64,000 bases of DNA from positions 868,001 to 932,000 of the forward strand of contig JBCAMK010000020.1 of the NCBI GenBank assembly GCA_038503065.1, in the 5' to 3' direction. A model generated the notes under the pieces. The model was not told the DNA's origin. It did no database searches and saw only the letters and a list, made by a program, of their open reading frames with translations. Below, piece by piece: positions 10,759-22,198 of this stretch (its first letter is position 1; each line of letters starts with the position of its first letter). The translations under genes and the position numbers were made by a program. This stretch comes from Paragyromitra xinjiangensis. Its lineage: Eukaryota; Ascomycota; Pezizomycetes; Pezizales; Discinaceae.

Positions 10759-13700
10759 TTAATTCATTTCCAGAAAATTGGCATAGGACACCATGTTAAG
10801 ATATTTGTTTGATGAAAGCGTCGCTAATTGATTCTCGCTAATAAAGTGTAGGAGATCAAGATGATTGGTGTTAAGGAGGATTGCCTGGTACCAGCTGTTG
10901 TCCCAATTCGGACGTGTCGAAGCATTTAGGGTGCAATCAAGAGCAAGGTGCAGTGAGGAGTTCAATGTGCCACAAGGGCATGTGGAAGGGGGGAAAGAGG
11001 ATTTGGATCCGCTTCAGTTTGTTGTGTGCGTAGTAACGATAACGCTTTTGCTTGAGTTCGGCGAAGAAATAGCAGGACGGGGGGAGGGTTCAAGGCAACT
11101 GGTGTCTCAGTTGTTTCTTGCCATTTCTTGAGGAGGGAAATTTTGGGCTGTAGCCGAAGCCAGCCTAAGGTTGTACATGTGTGTCGGCAGGGGGTGAGGG
11201 AGAGGCCAGCTTTGGCCATGGTATCAGCTATCTCGTTACCTGCAATGTTGGTATGAGATGAAGTCCATCTTCCCGTAACCGGGGCATTCAAATTGTGTAG
11301 AGTGTGTATGTGCATGAGGGTGGCTTTTAGAAACTGGCGATTGGAGGTGATGTTGCCAGCGAGGGCTCAGAGAGCATTCTGATTATCGATACAGAGATAA
11401 ACGGGTGTGTTATCAACTGGTAGGCATTGTATGAGATATTGGAGGGCTTCCTGTATTCCATGGATTTCGGCGTCCTCATTTTCACATTGGTGTCCCAAGT
11501 TGCAGTTGCCTTGGTATGATTGGGTAGTATTGCCGAATTGTATGAATTGGATGTTCCAGCCAGATGCTGTAACTCCATTCTCTGCTTTGGAACCATCTGA
11601 ATAAAGTACCCTGGCACTGGAGAGGCTGTGAAGCCAGTCCATGTGAGTGAGGGAGGCTGATTGTTTGGTGCCTTCAATGTGTATGTTGGCCACGTTGAGA
11701 AAAGGATGAAGGGGTAGGGAAAGATCTTCAAGGGGGGCACCCGGTAGAAGTTGGGATAAAAGGGATCCGACTCTTTGTAAGCCAGTGCCTTTAAATTCTG
11801 TTGGGTGGAGGTATTGTTGAAGGGTTTTGTGCAAGGGATGGTTTGGATTGCGCAGTAGGCGAATTCCATATGTTTGCGTGTGCATATCAAGAAGTAAGTT
11901 GAGAGGGGCTAGGCCAGCCTCAGGCAAGAGTTTGTGTATCGGGGTGTATTTGGGGAGGCCTGTGATCATTCAGGCTGCCCGGTGATAGGTGGGTGCGAGT
12001 CTGTCGAGGACGCTTTGAGTGCCTGTCCACCATACTTCAGAGCCGTACAAAGCGGCGGGAAGTATAATCGTGAGAGTTAACTGGTGAATTAAATTCAGGG
12101 TGGGGCCTTTATTTTTGATGAGATTATTAACGAGGTAGAGGGATGTTCTTAATCGGGAGGCAGCTTGTTGGCAATGAGTGTGAAAATTCAATCGCTGGTC
12201 AAGGAGGATGCCCAAAGTTTTGATATGAGGGGAGGGGGAAATTTCTGTGTCGAAAAGTTGGATGGTCTGAGTGGAGGGATGGGGAGTGCTTGTAGCCACA
12301 AGGTGGATTAACTCCGTTTTTGATCGAGAAAAGGTTATGTTGAGAAAATTGGCCCGCAGCACCTTGGCTGCATGTCTTTCAGCCAAGTGTTTGGTGGCGA
12401 AGGTGGGAGTTTTTGCTAGTTGTAGGGCGGTGTCATCATCAATATAGATTGTGGAAAGTTCCGCAGGATTGGAACTTGGTGGGGGATCCAGTGCAGCGGC
12501 ATAGATGACAAAAGCAATGGAAGAAAGGGGGGAGCCTTGCGGAAGTCCCACTTGCAAGGGTTGAGGGGTTTCAAGCTCCTTGTTGATGCGAAAGGCTAAA
12601 GTTCGATTTGTGGTGAAGCTGGACATCCATTTGACACACCTGGTGGGAAAGGTATAGTGCTCTAGGATTCTTATGAGGTGGGGATGAGAGACGCAGTTGA
12701 AAGCGCCGTCTATATCTGTTGCTAGGATTGTTGGGCGAAGGGGCGCCTGTGAGGCTTTCCTGTCATTTCCGAGGGTAGGGATTAACACTTGTTTTTGTGC
12801 AATTGTGAGAATGTAGTGTAGGGAGTCAGTGGCGGAAACTCCTGTTCTAGCTCCGGTGTGGTGTGGTTGTATTGCTCCATTCAATGTGGCACATGTTTCA
12901 AGCTTTCTGGCGAGTATTTTTTCCAACAACTTGCCAAAGCAGGAGAGTAGGGAAACAGGGCGGTAGCTTTTGGGAGAGGAATAATCGGCCTTGTTTGATT
13001 TAGGAATGGGGACAGAATGTGTGATTTTCCAAACTTCTGGCATGTGTCCGAGTTGTAGGAGGTTATTGAACAAGGTGGTTAAAATGGCAGGACGGGCTCG
13101 ATGCGTTTCCCGTAGTGTGATGTAGTTAAATCCGTCTCGGCCAACTGTTGTTCGCATGTTGGATTTATGGAGGAGGGAATCAATTTCTTCCGCTGAGATA
13201 GTGTGGGGATAGTTGCTAGTATCAGTGATGGGAGGGGGTAAGAAATGTGGGGGAAAATGGGGTGGAATGGTTTGGGGTGGGAAGAAAGTTTGGCGAAAGG
13301 CTTTGCCGATCGCTTCATTGTCTTCTTGTTGATTGATGGGAGGGATGTTGGGTTTATTCCTGGCTGAGGCACCATTTAACAGGTTCCAGGCGAAGCTGGG
13401 ACTGATGTCTTTGATGGATCTATGCCAGTGGTCCTACTTGGCAAGGGTTATTTCAGTTTTATAAATTTTGCGGATGGAATTGGCCTGTGTTCTGAAGTGT
13501 GTTGGAGCGTTGGGTTTCCTGGCTTCTGATTCAAGCCAGGAAAGTTTCCTTTTTAGTTTACGAAGGTTTGGTGTCCACCAGGATTTGGCGTGAGTCCTGG
13601 GTTTTGATAGGGGGATGGCGCATTCCACGGCTTGGTTGATGACGCTTATGATGTTAGATAGGGATTGGTTGGTTGTCGTTATGTTTTGGTAGTTGAAGGG

Positions 13701-14489
13701 GATGGCCACGTCCCTCATTATTTGATGAAATTGTGGCCAATCTGCTTTAGAATATAAGCGTCGGCTTGTGTATTCGGGTGGTTGGATGTAGAGTGTGGTG
13801 TATAGTGATATGTGATCGGAATTGTGGGGGCAGGTCAAAGGTGCAGACCATGGACCACAAGTGTCGGATAAGCCCCGGGCAAGGGTTAGGTCAAGAATAG
13901 AGGGTTGGTTGCCGTTTCTGGGAAAGTGGGTATATGTTCCAGGTTTGTTTAGGAGGCAGAAATCATTGTCCTCTAGCCATTCCGTAATTGAATTGGTTAT
14001 GGAAATGCGTTTAGAAAATAGATATTGGTGGGCATCAGCTTTAGGGCCATACCACCATGGGTGGTGTAGGTTAAAGTCTCCTGCCAATATGGTGTTGCGA
14101 TGAAAATGATGTGTGAGAAGTGGAAGGTGGTTGTCGCTCATGCGTGGTTGAATGTACACATTGCAGAGTTCCATTGTGAGGTGGGGAAGTTTAATTAGTA
14201 CTGAGATGATGTTCAGATTGGGTGATAAGGTGGTGGTTATTTTTGTGTTTTTTAAATCTTTCTTAATATAAGTAACTACTTTTGATGATGAAGACGGAAA
14301 ATATGCGTCGGAGCTTCGCGAATTTGAAGGTAGTTTGTCATGGTCAAGCCAAGGTTCTTGGAGCATGAGGATTAGGGAATGTTGTGAGCGGTCAAAGTCC
14401 AAGATTGCTGATAAGGTAGAGGCCTGTCCTTTGGCACAGTTCAGCTGCTGCACCGTGGCTATGCCTAGTGGAATCGGGTGTGGCTGCAT
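10759..14489 (-). pseudogene. LINE ORF2 (EEP-RT-RNase H), A2, multiple stops
   Basis: It starts at the TAATG overlap (14489). Stops: TAG 13436-13434 (Trp in AKWDHW), TGA 11972-11970 (Arg in RAARLI) and TGA 11369-11367 (Arg in NALRAL). A frameshift at about 10965-11000 precedes the C-terminal Cys/His region. The endonuclease motifs (QEPWL, GDFNLHH, SDH), RT motifs (TDIDGAF, GLPQGSP, YIDDD) and RNase H motifs (YSDGSK, AEIHG, IDNQN) are all still readable. The three stops are C:G-to-T:A changes. Confidence 0.9.
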
Positions 14490-15901
14490 TAAGCAGTGGT
14501 GATGGTGATTCGGGAGGCTTTGAGGCTCTCAGAGAGCTTGGTATAGGCAATGCAAACTTTGCGTTCATAGGCCTTGTGACCTTGATTGCAATTGGCGCAG
14601 CGGATTGGGGGGTGGGTGCACTTGGTGCCTGCTGGGCATCCAGAGGTGGTGCACGGATGTTTGAAGGTTTCATGTGCCTCGGCACATACAGCGCATTTAA
14701 ATTCATTTTTGCAGGTCTGTTGGTGATGTCCATAGGCCTGGCATTTCCTGCATTGAGTAGTTGGAGATACTGCGATATATTCTTGCACTCTGCAAAAGGA
14801 GTTAAAGAGCGGGATTTGAGAAAGTCCGAGGGTTTCCATTGTAAATTTTTGCGGAAGGGCAATGACAATGGTGGAGTGAGTTTTGTTGGCTCTTGCCTCT
14901 GGGGTGGTGAGCTATCTGGGGGTTTGAGCGAGAGTGAAAGTAGGGACGGAGATGGATAATTGTTCTGCGACTTCGGCCATAGTTGCCTTGGTGGGGATGC
15001 CGTGAATAATGAATTTAGACCACTTGGAGTTTGGTCTGGCTTCGCCAAGGGGGATGTTTAGAAGGATGCATGCCGTTTCGATTTCCTTGAGGTATGCCTG
15101 GCAAATTTGTTCGGCTGATTCGTTGGGTCGGGTGGTGAGGACAAAGTTATGTCTGGCGGTCTTTGTACACATAAGGATGGAAGTATTGCGGGGGGAGAGC
15201 TCTTTGTTGATTGCTGCGAGAAGAGTGGAATTGTCAATTGAAGCCGGGATGTCGGCGGAGGTTTCCAGGATGATTTGGCGGTTTATGGTGGTAAATTAGG
15301 GTTGGAAGAGTTTGGGGGGAAGGGCCTTCTTCTTTTTACCCTAGTTGACCTTGGTGAATGGGGCAGTGGGGGTGTTTGTGGCTTCGGCATAGGTCAATGG
15401 TTTGCCGTAGTTGAGGAGGGGGACTTGAAGTTTCTGCGCTTGTTGTTGGGGTTTCTGTTGTTGGTTGTTTGCTGGTGCTGGTGTGCGAGTGGGTTGGCTC
15501 GTGTTCTTATCGATGCTACGAAGAACTCCGGCCATGTTATTGAGGGTGGTGGAGAGCTTTCCAACCATTTCTTGGAGGATCTTGGTTTGATCCGTGAGTC
15601 TGAGAATGTCATTCTCTTGCATTGCCACTTTGGCGAGGAGGTGGGTATTATTTTCCTCCACTTGAGAATGAAGTCTGGCAAAGCTGGACTTTGAGAGCCA
15701 GGCAAGGTATTGTTCGGTGGAGTCTTCATGATCCACATCTGGCATGTAATCTTCGTGTTTGCTGAAGTCTTTCAGCCAGTTTGGGGTGGAATCGTCCGGG
15801 AGCTCTTGCATGTGCTCCTCGTCGATGTACTGGGAGTCGGTGGTGAGGCCGGCGGGGCCGGTAGTGTCAAAGAGAGATTGTGCAGTGGAGGATTCAGCCA
15901 T
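14489..15901 (-). pseudogene. LINE ORF1, A2, three nonsense codons
   Basis: It starts at ATG 15901 (MAESSTAQ). The frame is retained throughout but has TAG at 15343-15341 (Lys, A-to-T), TAA at 15298-15296 (Gln, C-to-T) and TAG at 14914-14912 (Trp in PRWLTT, G-to-A). The coiled coil and the three Cys/His knuckles are otherwise preserved. It ends in the TAA that overlaps the ORF2 ATG. Confidence 0.9.
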
Positions 15902-16220
15902 CTTTGTGGTTGAGCCTGAGCGTGCAGGTGCTGGTGAGGGGTTTGAAAGGGTTCTTTTCTTGCCGATGAGGGGGAGGGTGAAGTTGGTTCCAAAGGTCAC
16001 CAGCTACACGGGAGATGGGGAAGGTGTGTGGGATCTCCTGGGAGGAGTTGAGGGCGAATCCAGCATGAAATGGGGCGTAGCGCCCGATGAAAGTGTTTGA
16101 GTGCGGGGAAGTGGTGATAAATGAAGCCGGAGAGTTAAAGACTTTTTGCTGTGTGTAACGCCATTGCAACGTAGAACTGGTGTTTTGCAGGTATCTTTTT
16201 ACTCGTGCAGGATGGTGTCC

Positions 16221-16277
16221 AATTTCCAATTTCCAATTTCAATTTATTTTAGACAGTCGCTAACCTAACTAGCTACC
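16221..16277 (-). repeat. A3/A2 junction: 3' heptamers and 3'-end hairpin
   Basis: The hairpin (16277-16255) here has the first stem base changed A to G, which still pairs as G-U. It is followed by AAAATAAATTG and three heptamers, then the A2 5' end. Subfamily I 3' end. Confidence 0.9.
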
Positions 16278-16482
16278 GAATGGCACGCGTATATGAAATA
16301 CATGACCTCAACCACCGCCAACCTCAACTTCCCCTAATAAAATAAAAGAAAATACAAAACATACTTCCCGAAACTTACTCCCAAAAATAAAACAAAATAA
16401 CAACATAATAAAAATTTAAAGAAATAATCCCTAACTGACCGGAAACAAAGGAAAAACTTCCCCCGCCCGGTTCACCAAGAAA

Positions 16483-19400
16483 TCAATTCAACTCTCGCAA
16501 ATTGGTGTTTGACACCGTATTAAGATAATCGTTCGATGAAATTGTAGCTAGCTCGTTCTCTTTGATAAAATATAAGAGGTCGAGGTAATTGTTATTGAGG
16601 AGGATGGCCTTGTACCAATTGTTGCCCCAGGACGGCCGCGAGGTGGCGTTGAGGGTGCAGTTAAGAGCAAGGTGAGGTGAAGAGTTAATCATGCCACATG
16701 CACATGTGGATGGGGGATTAAGGGGATTTGTGTCCACCTTGGTTTGTTGAGTGCGAAGTAGCGAAATTGCTTTCGCTTGCGTTCGTCGGAGGAAGCGCAA
16801 TACGGTAGGAGGGTGTAAAGCAACCGGCGTTTCAGTTGTGGATTGTCATGATTTGAGTAGGTTGGATTTGGGTTGTAAGCGGAGCCAGCCTAAAGTAGTG
16901 CAAGTATGTTTGCATTGAGAAGCGAGGAGGCCCTGTTTGGCCATGGAATCTGCTATCTCGTTGCCAGGGATGTTGGTGTGTGATGGCGTCCAACGCCCCA
17001 TGACGGTTGAGTTTAAATTATGAAGAGTGTGAATATGAGATAAAGAATCTTTGAGAAACTGTCGATTGGATGTGGGATGGCCTGCGAGGGAACGGAGGGC
17101 GTTTTGATTGTCAACGCAGAGGTAAATCGGTGTGTTATCTGCTTGGAGATTGTGGATAAGGTAGTGCAAGGCTTCTTGAATTCCATGAATCTCTGCATCT
17201 TCGTTTTCGCATTGGTGTCCCAGGTTGCAATTGCCCTTGAAGGAAGCTGTGGTGGTACCGTATTGAATAAATTGAATGTTCCATCCGGATGCGGTAATTC
17301 CGTCTTCTGATTTGGATCCGTCGGAATAGATTACCCAGGCTTTGGAGAGACTGTGAAGCCAGTCCATGTGGGTGAGTGTGGCGGATTGTTTGGTGCCCTC
17401 TATGTGGATATCGGAATCACTGAGGAAAGGGTGGGAGGGTAGGGATGGATCTTCAAGTGGAGGGCCGGATAATAACCTAGCTAAGAGGGAGCCAACCCTC
17501 TGTAGTCCAGTGCCTTTGAAATCCGTGGGATGGAGGTGGGCAAGGAGATTTCGGTGTAATGGGTGATTGGGATTTCTTAAGATGCGGATGCCATAGCTTT
17601 GTGTCCGCATGTCGAGCAGAAGGTTGAGGGGGGGTAAGCCCGCCTCTGGTAGGAGTTTGTGAATAGGAGTGAATTTTGGAAGACCGGAAATGAGGCGGGC
17701 GGCACGGTGATAAGCAGGTGCAATCCTGTCTAGTGTGCTTTGGGTGCCCGTCCACCACACTTCAGAGCCATAGAGAGCGGCTGGGAGGATGATGGTGAGG
17801 GTGAGTTGGTGTATTAGGTTGGGTGTGGGTCCTTTATCCTTGATGAGGTTATTTACCAAGTATAGGGAGGTCCTGAGGCGGGAGGCTGCTTGTTGACTGT
17901 GAGTGTGGAAGTTTAGTCTCTGGTCTAGAAGAATGCCCAGAATCTTGATGTGTGGGGAGGGGGATGTTTCTGTATCAAAGATTTTAATTGATTGTGAAGT
18001 GGGTTGAGGAGTGCTTGTGGCGATGAGGTGAATTAACTCAGTCTTCGCTTGTGAAAAAGTGATGTTTGGAAAAGAAGCATGAAGCGTTTTGGCGGTGTGT
18101 CTTTCGGCTAATCGTTTGGTAGCGAAGGCAGGAGTTTTCGCTAATTGCAAGGCAGTGTCATCATCGATACAGATGGTAGAAGATTCGGTTGGATGAGGGT
18201 TGGTGGGGGGATTGAGTGCAGCAGCATAGATCACAAATGCTATAGAAGAAAGAGGGGAGCCTTGTGGGAGTCCAACTAATAATGGTAGTGGGGTTTCCAA
18301 TTCATTATTGATTCGGAAGGCTAGCCTGCGATTTGAAGTGAAGCTGTGCATCCATTTGACACACCATACTGGGAAGTTATAGTGCTCGAGGATGTTAATG
18401 AGATGAGGGTGTGAAACGCAGTTGAAGGCGCCATCAATGTCGGTGGCTAGGATAGAAGGGCGAAGAGGGGCTCTTGAAGCTTTCCTGTCGTTACCCAGGG
18501 TGGGGATGAGAACTTGTTTCTGAGCAGTGGTGAGGATTATATGTAAGGAATCAGTGGCAGATATGCCTGTTCTGGCTCCTGTATGGTGTGGTTGCATGGA
18601 GCCATTTAAAGTGGCGCATTTTTCGAGTCTTTTGGCAACTATCTTTTCTAGAAGTTTGCCAAAGCAAGAAAGGAGGGAAACCGGGCGGTAGCTCTTGGGG
18701 GAAGAGTAGTTGGCTTTGTTTGATTTTGGAATGGGTACGCAGTGGGTGATTTTCCATTGTTCAGGCATAATTCCAAGCTGGAGTAGGTTATTAAAAAGTA
18801 TGGTAAATAAGGAAGGTCGGGCTCGGTGGGTTTCGCGCAGGGTGATGTAATTGATGCAGTCAGGGCCAACTGCTGTACGCATGTTGGATCTGTGGAGTAG
18901 CAGGTCAATTTCCTCCGCTGAGACTAGGTAGGGGAAGGAGGTAGTATCGGAAGTGGGTGTTTTTAGAAAATTAGGTGGGAAATTAGGTGGAATTGTTTGT
19001 GGAGGGAAAAAGGTATTGCGGAAGGCCATGGCAATGCCTTCGTTGCTTTCTTGTTGAGCAATGGATGGTATGTTGGGTTTGTTTCTTGCTGACGCGCTGT
19101 TGAGTAGGTTCCAGGCTGAGCTTGGACTGATATCCTTAAAGGAGCGGTGCCAGTGATCCCATTTGGCGAGGGTGATTTCGGATTTGTAAGTTTTGCAAAT
19201 GGAAATGGCAATGGTTTTGAGGTGGGGGGAGGAATTAGGTTTCCTGGTTTCTGATTCGATCCAGGATAGCTTTCTTTTCAGCTTGCTGAGGTTTGGAGTC
19301 CACCAGGTTTTGGCGTAAGTCCTGGGTTTGGAGAGGGGGACTGTTTCTTCTACGGCCCTGTTGATGAGGTTGGTGATGTGGGATAGGGTAGAGGTGGCCG

Positions 19401-20214
19401 TTTTTTCGTTCCTGAATACCAGGGGTATGGCTGCGTCCTTTATGACTTGGTGGAATGCTGGCCAGTTGGTTTTGGAATATAGGCGTCTGCTGGTGTATTC
19501 AGGTGGGTGTATGTAGAGGGTGGTGTATAAGGTGATATGGTCAGAATTATGAGGACAAGCGGGTGGGTCGGACCAAGGTCCGCAGACATCGGATAGGCCA
19601 CGGGCTAAAGTGAGGTCCACGATGGAGGGCTGGTTTCCGTTTCTGGGGAAGTGAGTGAGGGTTCCAGGTTTGTTAAGGAGGCGGAAGTCCATGTTTTCCA
19701 GCCATTTGGTGATGGTATTGGTTTTGGATACGTGTTTGGAAAAGAGGTATTGACGGGTTTCTGCGATGGGACCATACCACCATGGATGGTGGAGGTTGAA
19801 GTCGCCCGCTAATATTGTGTTTTGGTGAAACTGATGTGTGAGGAGTGGTAGGTGATTGTCACTTGTGCGTGGTTGGATGTAAACGTTGCAGACTTCAAAA
19901 GTTAAATGTGGCAATTTAATGAGAAGTGATATAATGTTGGGATTTGGTGCTAGTGTGGTTGTTATTTTTGTGTTTTTGAGGTTTTTCTTAATATATATAA
20001 CAACTTTGCATAACGTAGAAGGAAAGAAAGTGTCAGAGCTTTGTGAAATTGGAGGAAGGTCATCGTGATCAAGCCAGGGTTCCTGGAGCATGAGAATTAG
20101 GGAAGAAGGTATTTGATTATGGTTCATGATTTCTGATAGAGTCGAGGCCTGTCCTTTGGCGCAGTTCAGCTGCTGCACCTTGGCTATGCCTGGTATGGAT
20201 GGTTGTGGCTGCAT
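16483..20214 (-). pseudogene. LINE ORF2 (EEP-RT-RNase H), A3, one nonsense codon
   Basis: The frame is complete (1243 codons) apart from TGA at 16848-16846, in place of the Trp in AWQSTTE. This lies after RNase H and before the C-terminal CX1CX7HX4C finger, so a protein of about 1122 aa with endonuclease, RT and RNase H could be made. The RT catalytic motif reads CIDD instead of YIDD, because the Tyr codon became TGT. A Tyr/Phe at this place is usual, so RT activity is doubtful. Confidence 0.9.
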
Positions 20215-21629
20215 TAAGCAGTGGTGGTGGTAATTCGGGAGGATTTGAGGCTCTCAGTGAGCTTGGTGTAGGAGATACAAACTTTGCGCTCATAGGCCTT
20301 GTGACCCTGGTTGCAATTGGCGCAGCGAATCGGGGGGTGAGTGCACTTGGAGCCAGCCGGGCATCCAGAAGTGGTACATGGGTGTTTGAAGGTTTCATGT
20401 GCCTCAGCACAGACAGCGCATTTAATTTCGTTCTTGCATGTTTGCTGGTGGTGTCCATAAGCCTGGCATTTGCTGCATTGTGTGGTGGGGGAGACTGCAA
20501 TATACTCCTGTACTCTGCAGAAGGAGTTGAAGAGTGGGATTTGTGAGAGTCCGAGGGTTTCCATTGTGAATTTTTGGGGGAGGGCAATTACGATGGCGGA
20601 GTGGGTCGTGTTGGCTCTTGCCTCAGGGGTTGTGAGCAATCTGGGGGCTTGCGCAAGGGTGAAAGTGGGGACAGAGATAGACATTTGTTCCGCGACTTCG
20701 GCCATTGTTGCCTTGGTGGGAATGCCGTGAATGATGAATTTTGACCATTTGGAATTTGGTCTGGCTTCGCCGAGGGGGATCTTGAGCAGTGTGCATGCTG
20801 TTTCAATTTCCTTCTGATAGGCCTGGCAGATTTGTTCCGCGGATTCGTCGGGTCGGGTGGTGAGAACAAAGTTGTGTCTTGCGGTTTTGGTGCAAATTAG
20901 GATGGAGGTGTTGCGTGGAGCAAGTTCCTTGTTGATTGCTGCGAGGAGGGAGGAGTTGTCAATGGAGGGTGGTACGTCTGCAGAGGTTTCCAGGATGATT
21001 TGCCTGTTGATGGTGGTGAATTGCGGTTGGAACAACTTGGGGGGAAGGGCCTTCTTCTTCTTGTTGCCCTTGTTGACCTTGGTGAATGGGGCGGCGGGAG
21101 CATTTGCAGCTTGTGCATAGGTCATCGGTTTTCCGTCATTAAGCTGGGGAACCTGGGGCTTTTGGGCTGGCTGTTGGGGTTTTTGCTGGTTGCTGGCTGG
21201 TGTGGAGGTGCAGGTGGGCTGGTTGGTGTTTTTCTCAATATTGCGAAGAGCTCCAGCCATGTTATTGAGGGTGGTGGAAAGTTTTCCAACCATTTCCTGA
21301 AGGATCTTGGTTTGATCCGTGAGCCTGAGGATGTCATTTTCTTGCATGACAATTTTAGCGAGGAGGTGGGTGTTGTTTTCCTCGGTTTGTGAGTTGAGAT
21401 GAGCAAAGCTGGACTTCAATAGCCAGGCTGTGAATTGTTCGGTGTTACCTTCATCGGGGATCTCAGGCATGTAGTCCTCAGTAGCTGAAAAGTCACGAAG
21501 CCAGTTGGGAGTGGAGTTGTCTGGAAGTTCGTGCATGAGAGCTTCATCGTGGTATTGCGAGTCAGTGGTAAGGCCCTGGGGACCTGTGTTGAAGAGGGAT
21601 TGCGCGGTAGAAGGTCCGGGTTCACCCAT
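20214..21629 (-). CDS. LINE ORF1, A3, intact (CCHC RNP protein)
   Basis: ATG 21629 to TAA 20214 gives 471 aa. The N-terminus has the variant MGEPGPSTAQ in place of MAESSTAQ. Domains are as described for the A6 ORF1. The frame is also open 5' of the ATG, but the ATG is the first in the transcript and has a good context (AAGATGG). The stop overlaps the ORF2 ATG by one base. Probable role by family knowledge: coating the LINE RNA to form the RNP. Confidence 0.9.
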   Translation of the reverse strand: MGEPGPSTAQSLFNTGPQGLTTDSQYHDEALMHELPDNSTPNWLRDFSATEDYMPEIPDEGNTEQFTAWLLKSSFAHLNSQTEENNTHLLAKIVMQENDILRLTDQTKILQEMVGKLSTTLNNMAGALRNIEKNTNQPTCTSTPASNQQKPQQPAQKPQVPQLNDGKPMTYAQAANAPAAPFTKVNKGNKKKKALPPKLFQPQFTTINRQIILETSADVPPSIDNSSLLAAINKELAPRNTSILICTKTARHNFVLTTRPDESAEQICQAYQKEIETACTLLKIPLGEARPNSKWSKFIIHGIPTKATMAEVAEQMSISVPTFTLAQAPRLLTTPEARANTTHSAIVIALPQKFTMETLGLSQIPLFNSFCRVQEYIAVSPTTQCSKCQAYGHHQQTCKNEIKCAVCAEAHETFKHPCTTSGCPAGSKCTHPPIRCANCNQGHKAYERKVCISYTKLTESLKSSRITTTTA

Positions 21630-21948
21630 CTTTGTAGGAGAACCTGAGTGGGCGGGAGCTGGTGAGGGGTTGGACAGAGTTCTTTTCTTGCCGATGAGGG
21701 GGAGGGTGAAGTTGGTGCCAAAGGTCACCAGCTTCACAGGGGATGGGGAGGGTGTGCGAGATCTCCTGGGAGGAGTTGAGGGCGAATCCAGGATGAGATG
21801 GGGCGTAGCGCCCGATAAAAGTGTTTGAGTGCGGGGAAGTGGTGATAAATGAAGCCGAAGAGTTAAAGACTTTTTGCTTTGTGTAACGCCATTGCAACGT
21901 AGAACTGGTGTTTTGCAGGGATCTTTTTACTCGTGCAGGATGGTGTCC

Positions 21949-21991
21949 AATTTCATTTAATTTTAGACAGTCGCTAACCTAACTAGCTACT
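21949..21991 (-). repeat. A4/A3 junction: single heptamer and hairpin
   Basis: This is the shortest junction. The hairpin (21991-21969) is followed by AAAATTAAATG and only one heptamer (AAATTGG) before ACACCATCC. Subfamily II 3' end. Copy number of the heptamer therefore varies between one and three. Confidence 0.9.
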
Positions 21992-22198
21992 GAATGGCAC
22001 GGGTATGCAAAATACATGGCCTCATCCACCGCCAACCTCGACATCTCCTTTCATAATCAAGAAAAACCAAAGAAATACAAAACTCAACTAACCGAACCAA
22101 TCACATATAAAACTTTAAACAATACGAAATAAAAGAAATAACCCCTTAACCAACCGGAAACAGAGGAAAAACTTCCCCCGCCCGGTTTACCAAAAGAA

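Larger units (their letters stand above)
10502..16220 (-). mobile_element. Family A LINE, array copy A2, full length
   Basis: This 5719-bp copy has a leader (16220-15902), ORF1, ORF2 and a 3' UTR (10758-10502, A/T-rich on the sense strand, no gene). The ORF2 and 3' UTR are subfamily II, and the ORF1 is of the GPAG/EEHMQEL subtype shared with A0 and A1. It is the most decayed full-length copy, with three stops in ORF1 and several lesions in ORF2. It alone carries an upstream ATG in the leader (in CATTTCATGCTGG). Confidence 0.92.
16221..21948 (-). mobile_element. Family A LINE, array copy A3, full length
   Basis: This 5728-bp copy has an intact ORF1 and an ORF2 with one stop. The leader is 319 nt (21948-21630) without ATG, and the 3' UTR (16482-16221) holds no gene. 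Subfamily I in ORF2 and 3' UTR. It lies between subfamily II copies A2 and A4. Confidence 0.93.
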
